From Capitella teleta (Eukaryota > Annelida > Polychaeta > Capitellidae), in the NCBI GenBank assembly GCA_000328365.1, contig KB309045.1:43774-107773 (forward strand): 64,000 nucleotides of DNA, in the 5' to 3' direction. The translations under genes and the position numbers were made by a program. Below, piece after piece: positions 1 through 43,427 of the stretch; within the stretch, counting starts at the first letter, position 1; each line of letters begins with the position of its first letter. Below the pieces are notes generated by a model. The model was not told where the DNA came from and did not search any database. It saw only the letters and a list, made by a program, of their open reading frames with translations.

Positions 1-489
1 TGTGGTGACTTTTTGACCAGGTGAGAGCGCCGTATGTGATGTGTGGGATGATGAGAGATTGATAAATTGTTAGAAGGATGTGTTGTGGAAATTGGTGCTT
101 GAGTCTTGTGATATTTTTGTGTTGACTTTGTTTATGTGAGGTTTGAATGAAAGGTGTTTGTCAATGATGATGCCGAGGAAGTTCGTGTGATCAACGTTTT
201 GTATTTTGTGTGAATTAATGTATAGGTCTGGAGGTGTGATTTTTCTCTGTGGTGTGTGGAATGTGATTGAGTTTGTTTTTGTGGCGTTGAGTGAAAGTTT
301 ATTTGTGCAGAACCATTTAAAGACGTTGTTTAATTCATTGTTGAGGCTATTTGTGGAGAAGTTTGAGTTGAGTGAGGTTATTAGTGTGGTGTCGTCGGCA
401 TAGGTTATGAAATCAATTGAGGAAGAGCTATTGGGAAGGTCGTTAATGTAGATGAGGAAGAGGAAAGGGCCAAGAATGGAACCTTGCAT
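1..489 (-). mobile_element. LINE (non-LTR retrotransposon) reverse transcriptase fragment
   Basis: On the minus strand, reading from 489 down, an open stretch encodes the fingers/palm part of a reverse transcriptase: QGSILGPFLFLIYINDLP, then the catalytic YADDT box, then FLGIIIDKHLSFKPHI. After about position 110 the match continues in another frame (SLIIPHITYGALTW, the usual RT thumb region), so at least one frameshift is present and the element runs off the left edge of the window. The 5' side stops near 490-500, so the copy is 5'-truncated. The motifs fit the Jockey/CR1/L2-type LINE group; the exact clade is not resolved. It is inactive as seen. Confidence 0.85.
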
Positions 490-579
490 ACCACCATAGA
501 CAGTAGTACACAGCGCCCGGCCTTGTTATGCAGTTGGGTAGCACTGCAGAGTCACTGAAGAATCACAATTATAATTCAC

Positions 580-688
580 AATCATAACGCCCGTGGCCTG
601 ATTGGGTCTCGAACCCGGGAATTCGACCCCCACGGTCGGCATAGGATTGCAGTCAGCCGGTTTAACCCACTGATCTATTCGGTGCCCC
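580..688 (-). mobile_element. tRNA-derived SINE head
   Basis: On the minus strand from 688 there is a tRNA-like promoter region: an A-box-like TAGATCAGTGGGTT (664-677) and a perfect B box GGTTCGAGACC (605-615). The A-to-B distance is longer than in a compact tRNA and no full cloverleaf can be drawn, so it is better read as a SINE head than as a tRNA gene. Its 3' boundary is unclear. The element abuts the LINE fragment on the same strand, and the first copy of the window's AATCATAACG motif lies directly after the tRNA-like part. Confidence 0.6.
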
Positions 689-689
689 T

Positions 690-3600
690 TTGTTATTACA
701 TGCTACTAGTATGTGTGTGAATTGTATCCATATCAAACGCCCCAGAATTTGACTGAACTTTAAATATCCCGTTTTGTTGCACATTGCACCCATTTCTTGA
801 CTTAGTAATCCAAAAAAATGTAATCGATGCTAATCTAATCTATAACAAATTACTAACATTGGGCAACATCTTTCCAGTTGTGCACACAAATTCAATTGCA
901 TGCTGCAATGTGTAACACCCAGTTAGGCTAGCATGGACAGAAGGCATCAGAGTGGCCCACTTCAATGATCGATTATCTCCAGTGTTGTTGTGACTCGCCC
1001 AGCTGTTCTAAGTGGATGAAGTAGGCCGGAGTACATTGTAAGCGTTATGATCACACCACCGCGAAGTATAGTCCGTTATGATTGCAAACGTTATGAACTT
1101 CTGGTGTCTTAGCAAAGAATATAAATCGTACTCTACGTTCTTTGGTCTTAGGTACAGTAGTACAATTACAATTACTAATACAGAGTGATTTAAAAGTTTA
1201 TTTACAAGTGATGGGGATCATTCTTTGTGGCGTGCTGTGTTACGTTAATGCCTCTGAAAATTCTGCCAAAAGCTAATGAGATAACATTGTGGGATCATTG
1301 CATTGAGAACATCCTATATTGTCAATAGGGAGGTTATTGCCTTTTAGGGAGGTTAAAACCAAGCTGATTGCTACATAAACTAACATATGTAAGTGTTTGT
1401 AAGTAATGCAGTAAACTACGCCCACTAAAACAGAGATAAACAAAAGTTTTGATTTGGCAATGACGTAATTATTTGTCCATGGTTGTTTAGTATGTTCCCG
1501 AACAGCTGTTCTGAGTTGAACGACGATTCATGCGAACTTAGAGCAATGTCTAACGAGCAGACCACCGCCAAACACAAGACCACGGAGCTGCTGAAACTGG
1601 GTGCGCGTTACATGTTGCTCTGTGTATTTCTGTAATATTTGGACCTTGTAATAAAAGGACCCTGGGATCGAAAGGCTAAAATTAATTTATAGGAGGCGCT
1701 GCTCCAATTATGACGTAATCTTTGTTTGGTATACTTGTGGCCCGCGATTTCAAAGAAATGGATTCATAGGAGAATGAATGAATGAATGACAATTTATTTT
1801 CTATAGCGTAAAATCCAAATGTTTGCTCTAAACCCTGATACAATATACGGAATGAATTGCATAAAAGAAGAAAAAGGTGGGTCTTCAGATGTTAAAAAAA
1901 AAAAGATTCAACAGTTTGTGCATGTTTGACATGTGGTTGCAACGAATTAAAAAGGAAATGTCCTCATTACTTCTATTAATACGAATAATAAAATACATAA
2001 CATCAGTACATATTATGTGCGTGCGGTGCGGGGGGGGGGGGAATCAGGGTACGCCAACAGTTAATTCAATAATAATATTAACGGTTCGTACTCTGATTCT
2101 GCTGACATGTTCGTTGTATATGAACTCATTTGCCGAATGTCGAAATGTGAACACGCAAACGTTAAATATTGCGATGAAAGGGAAGTGTTGACCTTGAGGA
2201 CACAACTGATCGGGGATTTTCTAGAGTTAGACCCCGGAGCCAAACCGATTTAATCTCCAAGTCAGTCGATCAGAATCCGAGTCAGCTTAGTCAACTCTGG
2301 GGTCTAACCAACTGTCCACCTTGAAGAATGCCACATTCAGTCTGATCTTCCATCTCCGAATCCGGGAACGTTGCCATGCAGCTCAGCACTGTCAGTCAAT
2401 ACTGCGAATACATGTACACTCGACAGGTCAATCATGTAGTGGGCAGTCGGATCGAACGAAGACGTTTGTTTGGTCATAACAAATGGAAACACATGCCATT
2501 ACTCCATTACACCATGCACATTGAGTATTGTAGATTGCATCACTTTTATAAGATTTGTTCTTTTCTTTTGCTACTACAACCACAAAATATGTCTCTTAGA
2601 TACATCTTCTTAGATGGGTCACATAATTATATATAGTAAAGGCTCATACACGTATTACTATACAAACGGTATGCAACGCACACGAATGGTGCAATTTCTT
2701 GGTTTCTGCGAATGAATTGTTGACAATTATGAAATGGATACGCATCCATTGTGATGCTATCAAGCGTGAAATTACTGCAGGGGAAATAAAAAGAAACACC
2801 ACACGGCATGTATACTGCATGTAATTGCAGGTGAGTTAAAGGTGCGTGAACTCACAATGTAGACAACTATACCATTATTATTATTGTTTTCTGTGCACTT
2901 TGCGATCGAAAAGAAACAGAATGAAATAATTTAAGATAATTAAACACGAAGATTATCTCAAGGATTTAGCATGTCAACTAATTCATCCTTGATAAATTGA
3001 TACCATATCATGAACACATGATTATGATAGCAGTATAGGTTTATTTGGATAATAGCGTAGTTACTATGCTATATAGTGAAGTGAGGTATTTCTGATCATA
3101 ATAATATTATATGTAATTGTTATTGGTTTTAACCACACAATAAAAGGTAAACACAGACGTCATATATACCGACAGAGGGGAATAATGAAATATGATACTG
3201 GCGCACGCTGTGGAACTCTTATATATACACTTGGGATGGAACTTTGATTAAAATACAAGACTCGAAATTTCACGAGATGCATTCAAGTCTGCATGCATGC
3301 ATATCCAACTGTTCAAAGTTTACAGGGTTAAGAGAGCAGCAACTTGTAGCATGTTTGAGATGCGCGAGTTCAATCAAAGAGCTACTAGCACCGGTTGATT
3401 ATAGTGGGCGGTTCCGGGCGCTTACAGTGCAACCTTGCTCCGTGCGCTGAAGCCAAGTCAAAAAGTTACCACGAGTCAATTAAATGTCAAATTGGCTTCA
3501 CAAACTGTAGACAAATTTGTGAATCCATGTATTCAGTGCGCGACCTAATGGTAGTGTAATGTTTCATGATGTTGGTAATTCAATAAGCTTGTCGTTCGTA

Positions 3601-5554
3601 ATAAATTTTAATTAATCATCCGTTCGTCAGATATTTTTTCCAAGAGCTGTGCGAAAGAAGTGCACGAAAGCAGTCTTAGTTTTGCTGCCTGTCATCTAAT
3701 GTTATATATAATATATAATGTTATATATATCTATGTTATATATAATGACTACTCTTAAGGAGTATTCTCCCAGAGGCTGAGCAACCGTCAATGCACCATT
3801 GCGCACCCCTCCAAAATATATAAATGCGGCTTCCCATTTTGTTCGCGTGCGTATAGGGTTTCATTTTACACCGAGGGCAGTATATCAAACTAAGTAGTCT
3901 CTGCCCCGAAAGATACTAATACACAGACGTGACAACAGTCCCGTGGCGTACGTAATTTAACTCTTGTAATCGGCTTAATTCATCTTTGGCTTCGACTCAA
4001 AAATGGAAATTGCAAAAATATAATCGCACTTTTGAAACGAGAGAAGGTAAGAAGGTATTGCAATTGGATTGTAAATAATCATGCGACTGAATCCGGTTCA
4101 AAGGCGCTTTTTTTCGTTTGTTTTTTTTTTTTTTTTTTAGTGCATTTATCATCAATTATGTAGCGCCATTTGTTCTCGAAATATAAAATTACATAAATGC
4201 AATACAATCACGAGAATGCAATTATTAATTTCTGAATCAGAATACTCAAACAATACATGCAGTGTTAATCTTTCGAATCCGATTTAAAAAGTATTGTATT
4301 TGCTTATTTTCAGAACAGGACATTAGTCCTTTTTGCATTTGATCTCGAATTATACAATTACATAAATGCAATACGAGTAATGCTTATGCAATGAATGATT
4401 CATTTAATTATATTCAATTTCAAAATACTCATCAATAGTTCGGCATCTTCGATATACGATTCGATGGCCATTCGATCAGCGCCCCACTGACGGTGACCTC
4501 GGTCAAGGGCTCTGACCTTCGCATGAAACGGACGTATATATCGATCCATGTTCAATTGTTCATGTTGTTCCTTATAGAAATGAGCGAAATATTCGATCGA
4601 CGGGGAAGACAGGGAAGTCCGTCTCAACATGCGTGACGCGCAAATCAGCGCACGTGACCATCAAGCGTGTTTCTGCGGGCGGTATTATTACAGGTAATAT
4701 TCATCGTTGGGGGTAGGCCGAGGGGGAAGGGGTTGTGTGGAGGTTTTATTTGTATCAAATATTATGTTTTAAATAGCTCTGACGACTGATACACCTCTCG
4801 AAGTAGCGTGATCATAAAACAGCGGATTATTTACTACGATTCGAGCTATAATTAGGCCTATATCTCGAAGCAAATACGTAACAACGCCGTCACGGGTCAT
4901 TGACCGTGTTTGCCGAACGTACATATCTCGCAGGCAGAGGAGATGCATGTCGATAGTCTCGAGGTATGTGTCCTTAATTAATCGGCCATTTGATGAAAGA
5001 AGACTTGGAAATAAAACGAGACGAACGCTACACACCTTCGGCCAAAATCGCAAAACAGTAACAACTCATAAGAAATCACAATTTAATCTTGTAATCAAGT
5101 ACACTCGGGGGATGCTGACACAGTTGATGTTCTTGGAACCGCTAGTCATCATTCGTGTGACTGAGACGCCGCTGACAGTAGGGCGTCGTGATTGATGGCA
5201 GAGAAGCGCGTATGTCGATAGAGCAAAGTTCGACTATTCGCGCTGCCCGGGGAAACCTCACGGTCGGTTCCTCCTTCTTCAGTTGTGTGTGGAGCGCAGG
5301 AAGCCAAGAGCCTCGCTGGATGCTCAGTCCACTTGATTTGCGAAGCCAACTCACTGACCACAGGTCAGAAGTCACCACTCTCAACTTACTGGACTTGCAT
5401 CTTAAGCAGTTTGCTAACTCTGTGATTCCTGAATAGGACCAAACGTATTGCAGCATTCGACTTCCCAGAAATCCGGTTTTTAGGCATTTGACTTATGAAA
5501 TGGATATCAACTTTCATTGAGAAGTGACTTGCGCAATAGTCTGTGAAAGAAACA
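690..5554. other. Intergenic DNA without recognisable genes
   Basis: No reading frame here resembles a known protein and none has convincing splice context. It contains three CGTTATGA motifs (1043, 1074, about 1089), a GAATGAAT tract near 1773-1790, a G run at about 2029-2041, an AT-rich tract built on TGTTATATATAA (about 3702-3748) and a T run ending at 4138. The promoter of the LRP1-like gene must lie in the right part or in an unrecognised upstream exon; I see no clear core-promoter element. Confidence 0.6.
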
Positions 5555-36141
<30,587 letters not shown>

Positions 36142-36465
36142 TGTAGTTTCTTTAGTCAGTTGTACTTGTGATATAAAGCACATCTATAAATGTAGTCACT
36201 GTTTGTACTCAACATATCTTTTATTAGCATTCCAATATCTCAGAGTTATATATATACACCTTATTTACACCTCAGGAGTGTTAATCTGAAATCAACAAAT
36301 GGTGCAATGTCAGAAAATGACTTCGTCTGCGGATGATTTTAAAGCATTTTCACTTCACGGTGCTGTGAAAACTGCGATATTATTTGCTCATTTCTATGTA
36401 TGTGTACTTAGGTAGAAGGGATGGGTCTTTGTTTATTGTACTTTAATTTGTTATTTGCATTTATG

Positions 36466-36471
36466 AATAAA
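36466..36471 (+). terminator. LRP1 polyadenylation signal
   Basis: AATAAA about 325 nt after the LRP1 stop codon and before the next gene. Confidence 0.65.
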
Positions 36472-36696
36472 GATCTTTATCACCATACATACCTATAGGT
36501 GTTGATTTCTACATTATGTAAAATTTATTGTTTGCAAATGCAATCAATATGAAGAACAGATGTGAAATTGAGTGAACAGCATTTCCATCACCTGCAGTGT
36601 CTGCACACATTTGATTTTGCTAACATGAGAGGTCGAACGTTTATTTCTGGTTGTGTTAAGTACAACTCCTCTCTCATCTACCACTGTTGAATCACT

Positions 36697-37062
36697 ATGG
36701 GCCAATCAGAGAGCGGTTATCTCAAGATTGAAGACGCAAAAGAATCGCTAACTCTCAATGCCAAAGTTAATAAAGTTGGATATGACAAACTGCAAGTGGA
36801 GGACAATGAGATAGAAATGGAGAAGGAAAAGGAGGAGAAAGAGGAGAAGAGTGCCTCCACCAATCCATCCCATCAAGAACCTACTACTGATGAAAGTACG
36901 TTGCCAAATACTAATCCGTTCGATACTCCTGTGTCGGTGAAAAAAATAACGACAAATCCATTTGAAGATCAAAGTTCTTTTGATGATAGTGACTGGGAGG
37001 ACAATAACCCATTCAAAGGAAATGGAACAACCAACACGCAACCAGGAGTAGATCGGGATTAG
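36697..37062 (+). CDS. Small putative myristoylated protein with three NPF motifs
   Basis: Single-exon frame of 121 residues, ATG at 36697, stop TAG at 37060-37062, AATAAA at 37074-37079. The N-terminus MGQSES fits the N-myristoylation consensus (Gly2, Ser6). A very acidic Glu/Lys-rich centre (residues about 38-51) is followed by three NPF motifs, NTNPFDT, TTNPFED and DNNPFKG, at residues about 72-105. NPF binds EH domains of endocytic proteins such as Eps15, intersectin and EHD. The gene follows LRP1 on the same strand, 555 nt after its stop, and is tail-to-tail with USP37. I recognise no named family. An endocytic adaptor role is inferred from motifs only; it is short and could be lineage-specific. 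Confidence 0.7.
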   Translation: MGQSESGYLKIEDAKESLTLNAKVNKVGYDKLQVEDNEIEMEKEKEEKEEKSASTNPSHQEPTTDESTLPNTNPFDTPVSVKKITTNPFEDQSSFDDSDWEDNNPFKGNGTTNTQPGVDRD

Positions 37063-37396
37063 GATAGAGTGGAAATAAAATGAGTTACACTCATTGGATG
37101 TGTTTCAGATAACCACTGTGGGTAATACATACAGTACTAAACGGGACTGATATGCCTTCATAAGCTCATAGTGACATGCGCGTAATGAAATTGTGAGAAA
37201 TGATTAATTAAAAGCTCAAAATTTCTGCAGAAGAAAAGTCGATCAAAAGGAGCTCAAGAAATAGTTACACTTTTAATAGCATTATAAAACAATTTACAAA
37301 ATGTGTTCACAGAACAAATTATTGCCAATCAAATCGAAATTCACATGAGGTTAGCCGCAAATTGCATCAAGTCCCCGACAGTTCAAAGAAGATTTT

Positions 37397-40300
37397 CATC
37401 GCGTTTGATTGTTATTTCCCTGGGAATGTAAAACACGCGATGGCATCTTCAACGACTCCTTCGACGACTCCTCGGCCATGGAAGTGAAAATTTCTCTGAT
37501 ATGACATCACAAACAAATGAAGGTAAAACACAACATAGGGACTAACTTGTTCACGTAGAAGAATATGTATCCAGTTCGTATTCTCTTGGAGAAGACATCT
37601 GCTTCAGATATGGATTTTATGCTGGAGTCATCACAGCTGAGCCAACAGTTCTTGGTCAGGTTGTAAACATCACTGATATAATGACCTGGAAGAAAAGAAC
37701 AATTATAGCAATTGAGAAGAAGAAATTTGTTAAGCAAATTACCAACTGAACTTGATCCAAAATGACTGACGACACTGATGAGTTGGAAGGAATGCGGCAA
37801 ATCTCCCGTCTGAAAAGAAAACACCATAGATTTGGTTGAGAAAGGAAATGGCGACAAGTCCTCTTACTTCTGAATTGGCGTTGATTTGCTCCTGCATCGA
37901 TTTGTTGATTTCCAAATTGATTTCTTCCAAAGGACCTGCTTCTTCCTCTTCATTAAAATCGGTGCTCAAAGTTGGAGCATAAAGTTCTGCAAAGAACAAG
38001 CTAAGGTTCTCTATCAAATTCGTGTGCATTTCATACGAACCCATCAAACTCATTTCCTTGACTCGCTCCAACTCTGCTTGGAATTTCTCCTCTTCTGTTT
38101 CCTAAGAGAGAAATATATAAACGATAGAATGGGACAGAAGCAGACGCACCTGTTGCTTCCTGCTTTCCTCAATTGCGAGGTTCATGGAGTCATATTCTGG
38201 CAGCTCTTTATTGTCCTCCGTCCATTTCGAAGGCTCAGCTTCTTTCGGGATTTGAACTGATTTCAGCAAATGGGCAAGAGACTCAAAGCGGTGCAAACTC
38301 ACTTGGACTGACACTCCAAATGTTGTCCTCTCTATCTCCTGCCTGTTTAGCCTCCGGAGATTTGTCAGATTTCTCAGCATTCCCAGCGGAGACAGCAGGA
38401 GATGATCCTTCTTGGACTTTGAACTTAACCTTCTTTTCAATTTCCTGATCATCAAAAATGCCGTCCACCTGGCCTCTTAAATTGGCATCTGGTGAATTGG
38501 TCATGCTCGCCTCCAGAGCCATGCGGAGCTGCTCATCCTCAGAACACTCGAGACGATATTCAGCTAAAGGATACAAGTCAATTCGGTCAAACAGGAAAAT
38601 GCGCTCTCACAAAAGCTTGGTGGTCGAGGCATCGTCTCTCGTTTTGGTGGCGTACCATCAGGAAACATCAAAGGACGGTTCACACGGATTGTCTACAAAT
38701 ATAAAAAAGTGATCTGAAAATAGAGGATTAAAATGGACGTAGGAACACACCTTGGCAGATTCTGGACGCGATTTCTTAGCTGAAATTGGGGAACTATCCA
38801 TATCATCAATAATAATCGGTGATTTTGACAAGCGTTTGAAAGAAAATCTCTGCTTCGGGCTTTTAGGGCTCTCGATGAGGAGAGGGCTGTGAGGGGGAAT
38901 GCAATGAAATCGAAGAAAAAACAGACAAGCACTCACTCATTTTCCTGGTCAATCAAAGTGGTTGGTGATGACTTGAGTAAATCATCCCTGGACGAAAAAA
39001 AAAGAAATAATTTAATTAATCCATTTGTCTCTTTCTTACTTTGGCAATGGTTCTGGAACAGAAGGGTCTTTCACATCTCCGCACAAGTGAGATAGTGTTA
39101 GGAATCGCGGGATTTTAATACTGCGACCTAATTTTCCTTGCCTCGCTGCACTGAATGCGTAGCGTTTCAAGTGAATAATGAGCACCCTTAAAAAAATAAA
39201 ATAAAAAAAACATAGAAAGGCCAAAAGACAAAATGCCCTGTACACACCTTGGTAATTTCACAAGCTCATGTTTCACTGACGCTCTATTTGAAGCACATTT
39301 CTCACATTTATAATCGATCTTCTCGGAGTAGAAAAATTGATTAAGAGCATCCTGGATGGTCTTCTCATCAAACATGTCACTGATCAACTCATATATTGAA
39401 ATAAAATTCTACAATATTCCTTTATAACTAACGTTTGCCTTGGTAGCTCCAGAGATAGATCATTAAAACTTTCACATTTCGTCAAAACTTCCCCACACCT
39501 GCAAAAAATATATGTTTTTTATTAAATTTCTCATCAGAAACCAGGACTTACCCGAGGCAGGAGATTGAGTGCAAAACTTCGCACTCAAAATTTTCGATAG
39601 TTGGATTGCTGAGTTTGGAGACATCAGATTGTGGAACGGCAGCGTTCTCTTCCATTTCCTGAATCTCACGAAACTCCTTATTCAGCGATATAATCTCCTC
39701 CTTCAGCTGGTCCAGGATTTGGCACAAGAACTCATGAGCATCCTAAAAACTCACGAGTCAAACGAGTTACACAAGAGGAAGGGAACGGCTTACGTGTTGC
39801 TCGTGACCAAGAAAGCGTTTAGCCGAGTTTGAGATGGCTCTTTTGATGACATGCAACAAGGAAGCTTTCTGATCAGATGACACGCAGTTTTGATTCGCTC
39901 GGAGCAACCGAGAAAGTGCTCTGAACACATGAAAAGAAAACGAATTAATTTGTATTATTTTTATAAGAACCTACGAACCGAAGAAGATTGCCTTTGTTTT
40001 GAAGTTTAGACGAGTGTTTATCAAGAAGTCTTGCTGAACGGATTAAATCTCCGGAGAACGAATCCAGACTGAAAAGCGATTGAAGAATAGCATTCATATA
40101 GCATGTGTTCCCCAGATTAGAAAACCTGCAACGAAATTGACTGTATTAAGGTAACCATGATAACGCCTAAATGCTGACCCTTGTAATTTGGCACTGGATG
40201 ACCGATCCTTGAAAGGAGACGTGGCCTTTAATTTCGCCCAACTGTAGTCAACGCTCTTGGAGCCATGAAGCAGACCTGGTTTGCGAGGTACCGACCTGAA

Positions 40301-41354
40301 AAAATTAAAACCAATATAAACGGTCCTCCAACACCCTGAGGGTAAGGCGTACTGACCCGCTCAACGACCGTGATGAGGCAATCAGATTGTGATCCCAGCC
40401 GGATGATGAAGTTTTGTAAAAACTGTTGGCCCCTTTTGTGTCTGAGAGCGAATCATTGGACTTTTTCAGAGCACTCATTAAATAACTCTTCTTTGGGGGC
40501 AGTGAACTAAAACAAACAAGAATTGTAAGTAAAGAGAATCTTCAATCTGCTCTCCGCTGCAAACCTGGAATGCTGTTCTCTGACGTGTGGTGAAACTTCG
40601 GCTATCTTCCGCCTACAATAAATATATTTTAGTATTCACTAAATGAGAGAAGAGCTCAAACTCACTGAGGAGGAGTTTCATTTGGCATATTACCATCAGA
40701 GACTGAACGTTTCCGCTCACTGTTTACCCTAGAAAAAAATTACATGAAATGCAGTTTGAATTTAGCCAACATTACTTTGAATTCGTGCCTGGAGTTGATG
40801 GAAGTGATTTTTGGGGAGAGGGAGAAAGCACGAGAGAACGTCTCACAGAAACATTTGGCGGAACTGTAAAACAAGATATAAATGAAGATATTAAAATAAA
40901 ATAAATCCTTCTTACTGGGTGACGGGTAATTCTGCTTCAGAATTTGAAGCCGATCATAGAGACCTTTATACGCAAACAGCGAGTGAGGACGCATTATACG
41001 GATGTTTGTTCCGGATTTTTCAAGACAGATCGCTAACCCCATTTGACCGTTTCTGGTCTCAATGAGCTTGTTGATGCCTCCTGACTCCAGCTGAACACAA
41101 AAAAAATAAATAAAAATAAAAGAATCAGAGAGAAGATCAAGCAGAAATTTAACCTTGATTTTATGCTTCTCTGTGTCCGGCTTCACTTTATGATAGAGTT
41201 TGATGAACCAATTCCAGTGATGACCAGAGAGCTCGTTGAGCAGTTTAACGCTGCCGTTTATCCAATTGGTTGAGTTGCCACATGCCAAACCAATGCCTGT
41301 GACCTTCCACTCACAGGAGCAAGAGACCGGCTTGTACACGTCAGGTAGAGCCAT
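37397..41354 (-). CDS. USP37: Ubiquitin-specific protease 37
   Basis: Cysteine deubiquitinase; in vertebrates USP37 opposes APC/C and SCF ubiquitination of cyclin A and other cell-cycle and replication proteins. Many small exons. The N-terminus (MALPDVYKPVSCSCEWKVTG from 41354) and next exon form the PH-like domain. The Cys box FSNLGNTCYMNAILQSLFSL has its catalytic Cys codon at 40101-40103. Then HEQHDAHEFLCQ, the zinc pair CEKCASN with RVLIIHLKRY, then three UIM-like helices (EDEQLRMALEASM, DSMNLAIEESR, EEEKFQAELERV), and the His box GHYISDVYNL with the downstream D-S pair. The end GYIFFYVNKEIF joins a last exon ending TGA at 37397-37399. The match to USP37 runs from PH domain to C-terminus. 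The ATG lies a few bases after a splice acceptor, so a 5' non-coding exon exists. ATTAAA near 37272 (minus) may be its poly(A) signal. Confidence 0.92.
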
Positions 41355-43427
41355 GACAACAGAGATCTGAGAATATAATGTTAGGAACATATGCTTAGCA
41401 GGATAGCTGCATATAAACAGTATTACAGAAAAATAGTAGATATTTGTCATGCTGTGGCACATTTCACTACATACCAACTATTTAGGATCTTTGTTTTGTA
41501 TGGTATCCTGAGAGAAACACTATAACACAAAATATTTAAGTGTAAGTGGCGATCTGTGATGATTTTCCTTCACTTTTTTGGCATTTTTAATTAATTTTAG
41601 TTTTAAATAATGTAAGTTTGACATGATGGCACTGGCTCATATTTTTTTTTCTTGGAGCATAAATATACCATCTAACGTCTGGAGGGCTTAAACATAAGGA
41701 TTTGTCGGATAATATGTCTATATTTATCATGCGATGGGCTGAGTGTGGAGCCTCGCAGTCAGTATACGACAAAAGTAGTGGTTTACCGTCGGGCGAGGTA
41801 TACAGACCTCGCCCGATAATCTGTGCAGTGTGCTATCAATTATCAAGCAATTTGAACAACATTTTTCAATTCATTTGCGAATCCAGTCAAGGTCAACGAG
41901 GTCAATGAGTGAATGAAAATTTTATAATTTGTTCAATCGAGCGTTCGAGTGTTTTTATTTATAAACTGAGGAAGTGGTTTGTGTATAATGTATTTTCATA
42001 ATTTTATTATTTAATTAGGTGGCACAATATATCGGGATTAGTTTGAGGCTGTTATTAGCGTTCTTAATTGCCAAATTACACAATTTTCCACGAGCGTCTG
42101 AAATTGAGCGCTGAATTCATGGTCATCTCATGTAACTCCCAGTTAAATATACAGATATATCCCCGTCTGTATATGAGAATATTCAGTCGGCATTCTGTCT
42201 TCATGCTCCCTAATCACAAGTTTCAGTCGACTAAATGGACAAGCAAGCGAGTGCAGTGGCATTACATTTACAAGCAGCATATTCACGGGTCATTGCTTCA
42301 AAATCATCTAATATTTTGACCTTGATATTGAAATTACATTTTATCACCTGAAATTGATGTGAAACCAAATCTCCGAGTGACAGTTTCCGAAAACTCGCAT
42401 GCCGTTCGACTGTTTACGTCAAGATTTCCCGCGACAACAGACGGATGTTCCGGTTTATTTCTCAATCCTATGACCCAATTTTACCCACTCGTCATTTTGA
42501 TAACAAATATTCTTAGCCAATCAGAAGCCTTGGCACAATAATATACATATGACGGAAGCCATGTTGCCCTGCCCGTGTCTGAAGATACAGAGAAAATAGA
42601 CACTTCCCTATCGCCTTCTTCGATCTCCATCAGGCGCCTCATTGGCGTACCTGATTCATAAGTGTCCTAATATTCCATTCCAGTAATCAAGTCCCCTCTG
42701 CCATGCATTTTTCACGCGCTGCGGCGTTGAAAAACACACCGGGTTTCTGACTGCGCTGAAAAAAAAAAAGTGATTGTAATTGTTGGCCGTCTGACAGATG
42801 TCATCTCCAGGCCACAGCCGCATCGCCATTGGCCGATCTGCAGAGGAACATTATTAGTTCTCAGGACTTGTTTGATGACTGTGTGTAGTGAAATATTGTG
42901 GATCTTTTCTCCCTGAATCGGTGAGAAAGATCGCCATTCATTCCTCCATTTCCCCCTCCTTAAGCAATAATTGTAGTGAAGTCAGAAGTGGTTGATCGAA
43001 TCCTATTCCTTGATGGCCACGGTGAATCTGTATGCCTGATGGAGCCCGGTTACCGTTGGAGCAACTTACTGAGTGTGTGATACTGCAACCCAATTCAACT
43101 ACCTAGAATAAATTTATTACCAGGACCACTGTGACATAAGATAGATCCTCAATGACTGAGTGAGACTTGTCCATTGTGTGCATCACCCGAATAACCCTGG
43201 CTACAACTCAGTCAATCTGAATCATATAATCTGTTCCTTTCATGCAGACTTGGATCTGCCCCTCAGGAGATACATCAGACCTCTCGCTCTGAGTCATCTT
43301 TTGTTCATATTCTAACAACAATTATTAGTGCTAATAAATACGCCCTTGATTCAAGATGCCAGTGACCAAGTGAACTGAACCTGAACATTGCATTTTTGAA
43401 GTACATCTCCTCTTAACATTCTGCACG
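41355..43427. promoter_or_regulatory. Divergent upstream region between USP37 and CCNY
   Basis: About 2 kb separates the two start codons, which point away from each other. It should contain both promoters and 5' non-coding exons, since the USP37 ATG follows an acceptor. A perfect hairpin lies at 41789-41816. No TATA element can be assigned with confidence. Confidence 0.4.
41789..41816. repeat. Perfect 11-bp hairpin
   Basis: Arms TCGGGCGAGGT and ACCTCGCCCGA with loop ATACAG. The GC-rich stem stands out in AT-rich surroundings upstream of USP37. Confidence 0.85.

Noticed and set aside
580-688. True tRNA gene on the minus strand
   Set aside because: The B box is good, but the A-to-B spacing is too long and no cloverleaf with an acceptor stem can be drawn; a SINE head fits better.
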